From assembly GCF_008065135.1 (NCBI RefSeq), contig NZ_CP042914.1, positions 3,887,404 through 3,951,403 of the forward strand: a stretch of DNA of 64,000 nucleotides, given 5' to 3'. Position numbers and translations under genes: made by a program. This document shows, piece by piece, positions 63,620-64,000 of the stretch (position 1 is its first letter; every line of letters begins with the position of its first letter). Source of the DNA: Roseimaritima ulvae. Lineage in GTDB: Bacteria > Planctomycetota > Planctomycetia > Pirellulales > Pirellulaceae. The notes beneath the pieces are model-generated. The model saw nothing but the letters and a program-made list of their open reading frames with translations, was not told the DNA's origin and made no database searches.

Positions 63620-64000
63620 TCACTCCTTGGTCACTCGCAGCAGGTATTCGCCACGTCCTTCGGCGAAAGCTCGCAAGTTCATCGCTCCGTGACCCCGACG
63701 TGGAGCCTCGTTCTGCTCCGGTGCGACAACTTGGTCGGAGGTCGCTGCCGCAAAGGCTTCATAGGTTCCCAATTTACGCTTGTCGATCTTGACCAAGGGT
63801 TCAATCAACTCGCGTTGCTTGGCCACAAACGGACCCATCGTTTCCCAGTCCAACGACTGTTCGGCAAGCTGCCGCAGGTTTTGCAGGTATTGGGCGCGGT
63901 ACTCGGGAACCGCCAGGACTTTGCTGCGTAAGGGTTTGTCGGCTGCATCCATACCGACAAAGGGATCCAGTTCCAGCGGCGAAGCCGAGGCGGTCTCGTC
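63620..64000 (-). CDS. C-terminal part of a CotH-kinase-family protein, cut by the window edge
   Basis: The frame is open to the right edge and ends with stop TCA-complement at 63620; 126 residues are visible. LDPFVGMDAADKPLRSKVLAVPEYRAQYLQNLRQLAEQSLDWETMGPFVAKQRELIEPLVKIDKRKLGTYEAF (read in two parts around residue 20) is the usual C-terminal helical region of CotH-family proteins, after the kinase core. It ends with LRAFAEGRGEYLL. CotH proteins are atypical kinases, first known from spore-coat proteins. Pairing with DUF4956 downstream supports the call. Confidence 0.75.
   Translation of the reverse strand, partial: DETASASPLELDPFVGMDAADKPLRSKVLAVPEYRAQYLQNLRQLAEQSLDWETMGPFVAKQRELIEPLVKIDKRKLGTYEAFAAATSDQVVAPEQNEAPRRGHGAMNLRAFAEGRGEYLLRVTKE

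Overview
The window looks like a chromosomal segment of a planctomycete of the Rhodopirellula/Pirellulaceae type. This rests on gene content: a formylglycine sulfatase beside a beta-propeller glycoside hydrolase, two cassettes of planctomycete cytochrome-linked proteins (DUF1549/DUF1553 + DUF1501, and DUF1592-type + DUF1552), a giant surface protein with an N-terminal LEPRxLL-like motif and a dockerin end, an ECF sigma factor paired with a membrane Ser/Thr kinase carrying WD40 repeats, and a CotH/DUF4956 pair. No rRNA, tRNA or CRISPR array was recognised.

Layout. 1-3.4 kb: secreted polysaccharide-degradation genes (partial secreted protein, sulfatase, glycoside hydrolase). 3.7-9 kb: a pRiA4b ORF-3-like protein, a UPF0158-nucleotidyltransferase fusion and a SEC-C protein. 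9-14.4 kb: a four-gene operon (thioredoxin-like, DUF1549/DUF1553, DUF1501, WD40). 14.6-18.6 kb: ZIP transporter, ADP-ribosylglycohydrolase, PhzF-like protein, DUF1905/YdeI-like protein. 19.5-23.5 kb: DUF1592-type gene broken by an in-frame TAA, then DUF1552. 23.7-37.4 kb: stress/detoxification region with a zinc-type quinone reductase and HxlR regulator, a RAYT transposase, an NmrA-like reductase, and a minus-strand run doxX-like, marR, MBL alkylsulfatase, HlyD adaptor, RND pump, MBL-arylsulfotransferase fusion. 38-48.2 kb: a defence island in which a 1618-residue nucleoside-phosphorylase/STAND NTPase gene sits between an hsdR lacking its 3' end and an hsdM lacking its 5' end, followed by a NERD protein. 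48.3-56.8 kb: PEP-CTERM protein and a ~7.7-kb frameshifted surface-protein gene. 57-61.5 kb: ECF sigma and kinase-WD40. 61.7-64 kb: ATPase remnant, DCC thiol oxidoreductase, DUF4956 and CotH.

Two systems stand out. The first is a REPIN-RAYT system: one apparently intact RAYT gene (25595-26098) sits between pairs of inverted hairpin repeats, and about 30 hairpin cores of the same family occur in six clusters. The stems covary (AGGGC/GCCCT, ACGGC/GCCGT, GCGGC/GCCGC), the loop is always GCAA or GCGA, the bulge next to the stem is free to vary, and each core follows a GTAG or GTTAG foot. The repeats lie at gene 3' ends; in places they supply the stop codon, extend a protein, or are tandemly amplified together with the last codons of the neighbouring gene (hxlR, marR). 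Other palindromic families share the GTAG/GTTAG foot. The second is the PNP-STAND gene, which has the architecture expected of an antiviral NLR-like protein with a nucleosidase-type effector and appears to have landed inside a type I restriction-modification locus, deleting both flanks.

All family assignments were made by reading motifs and protein sequence, without database searches.
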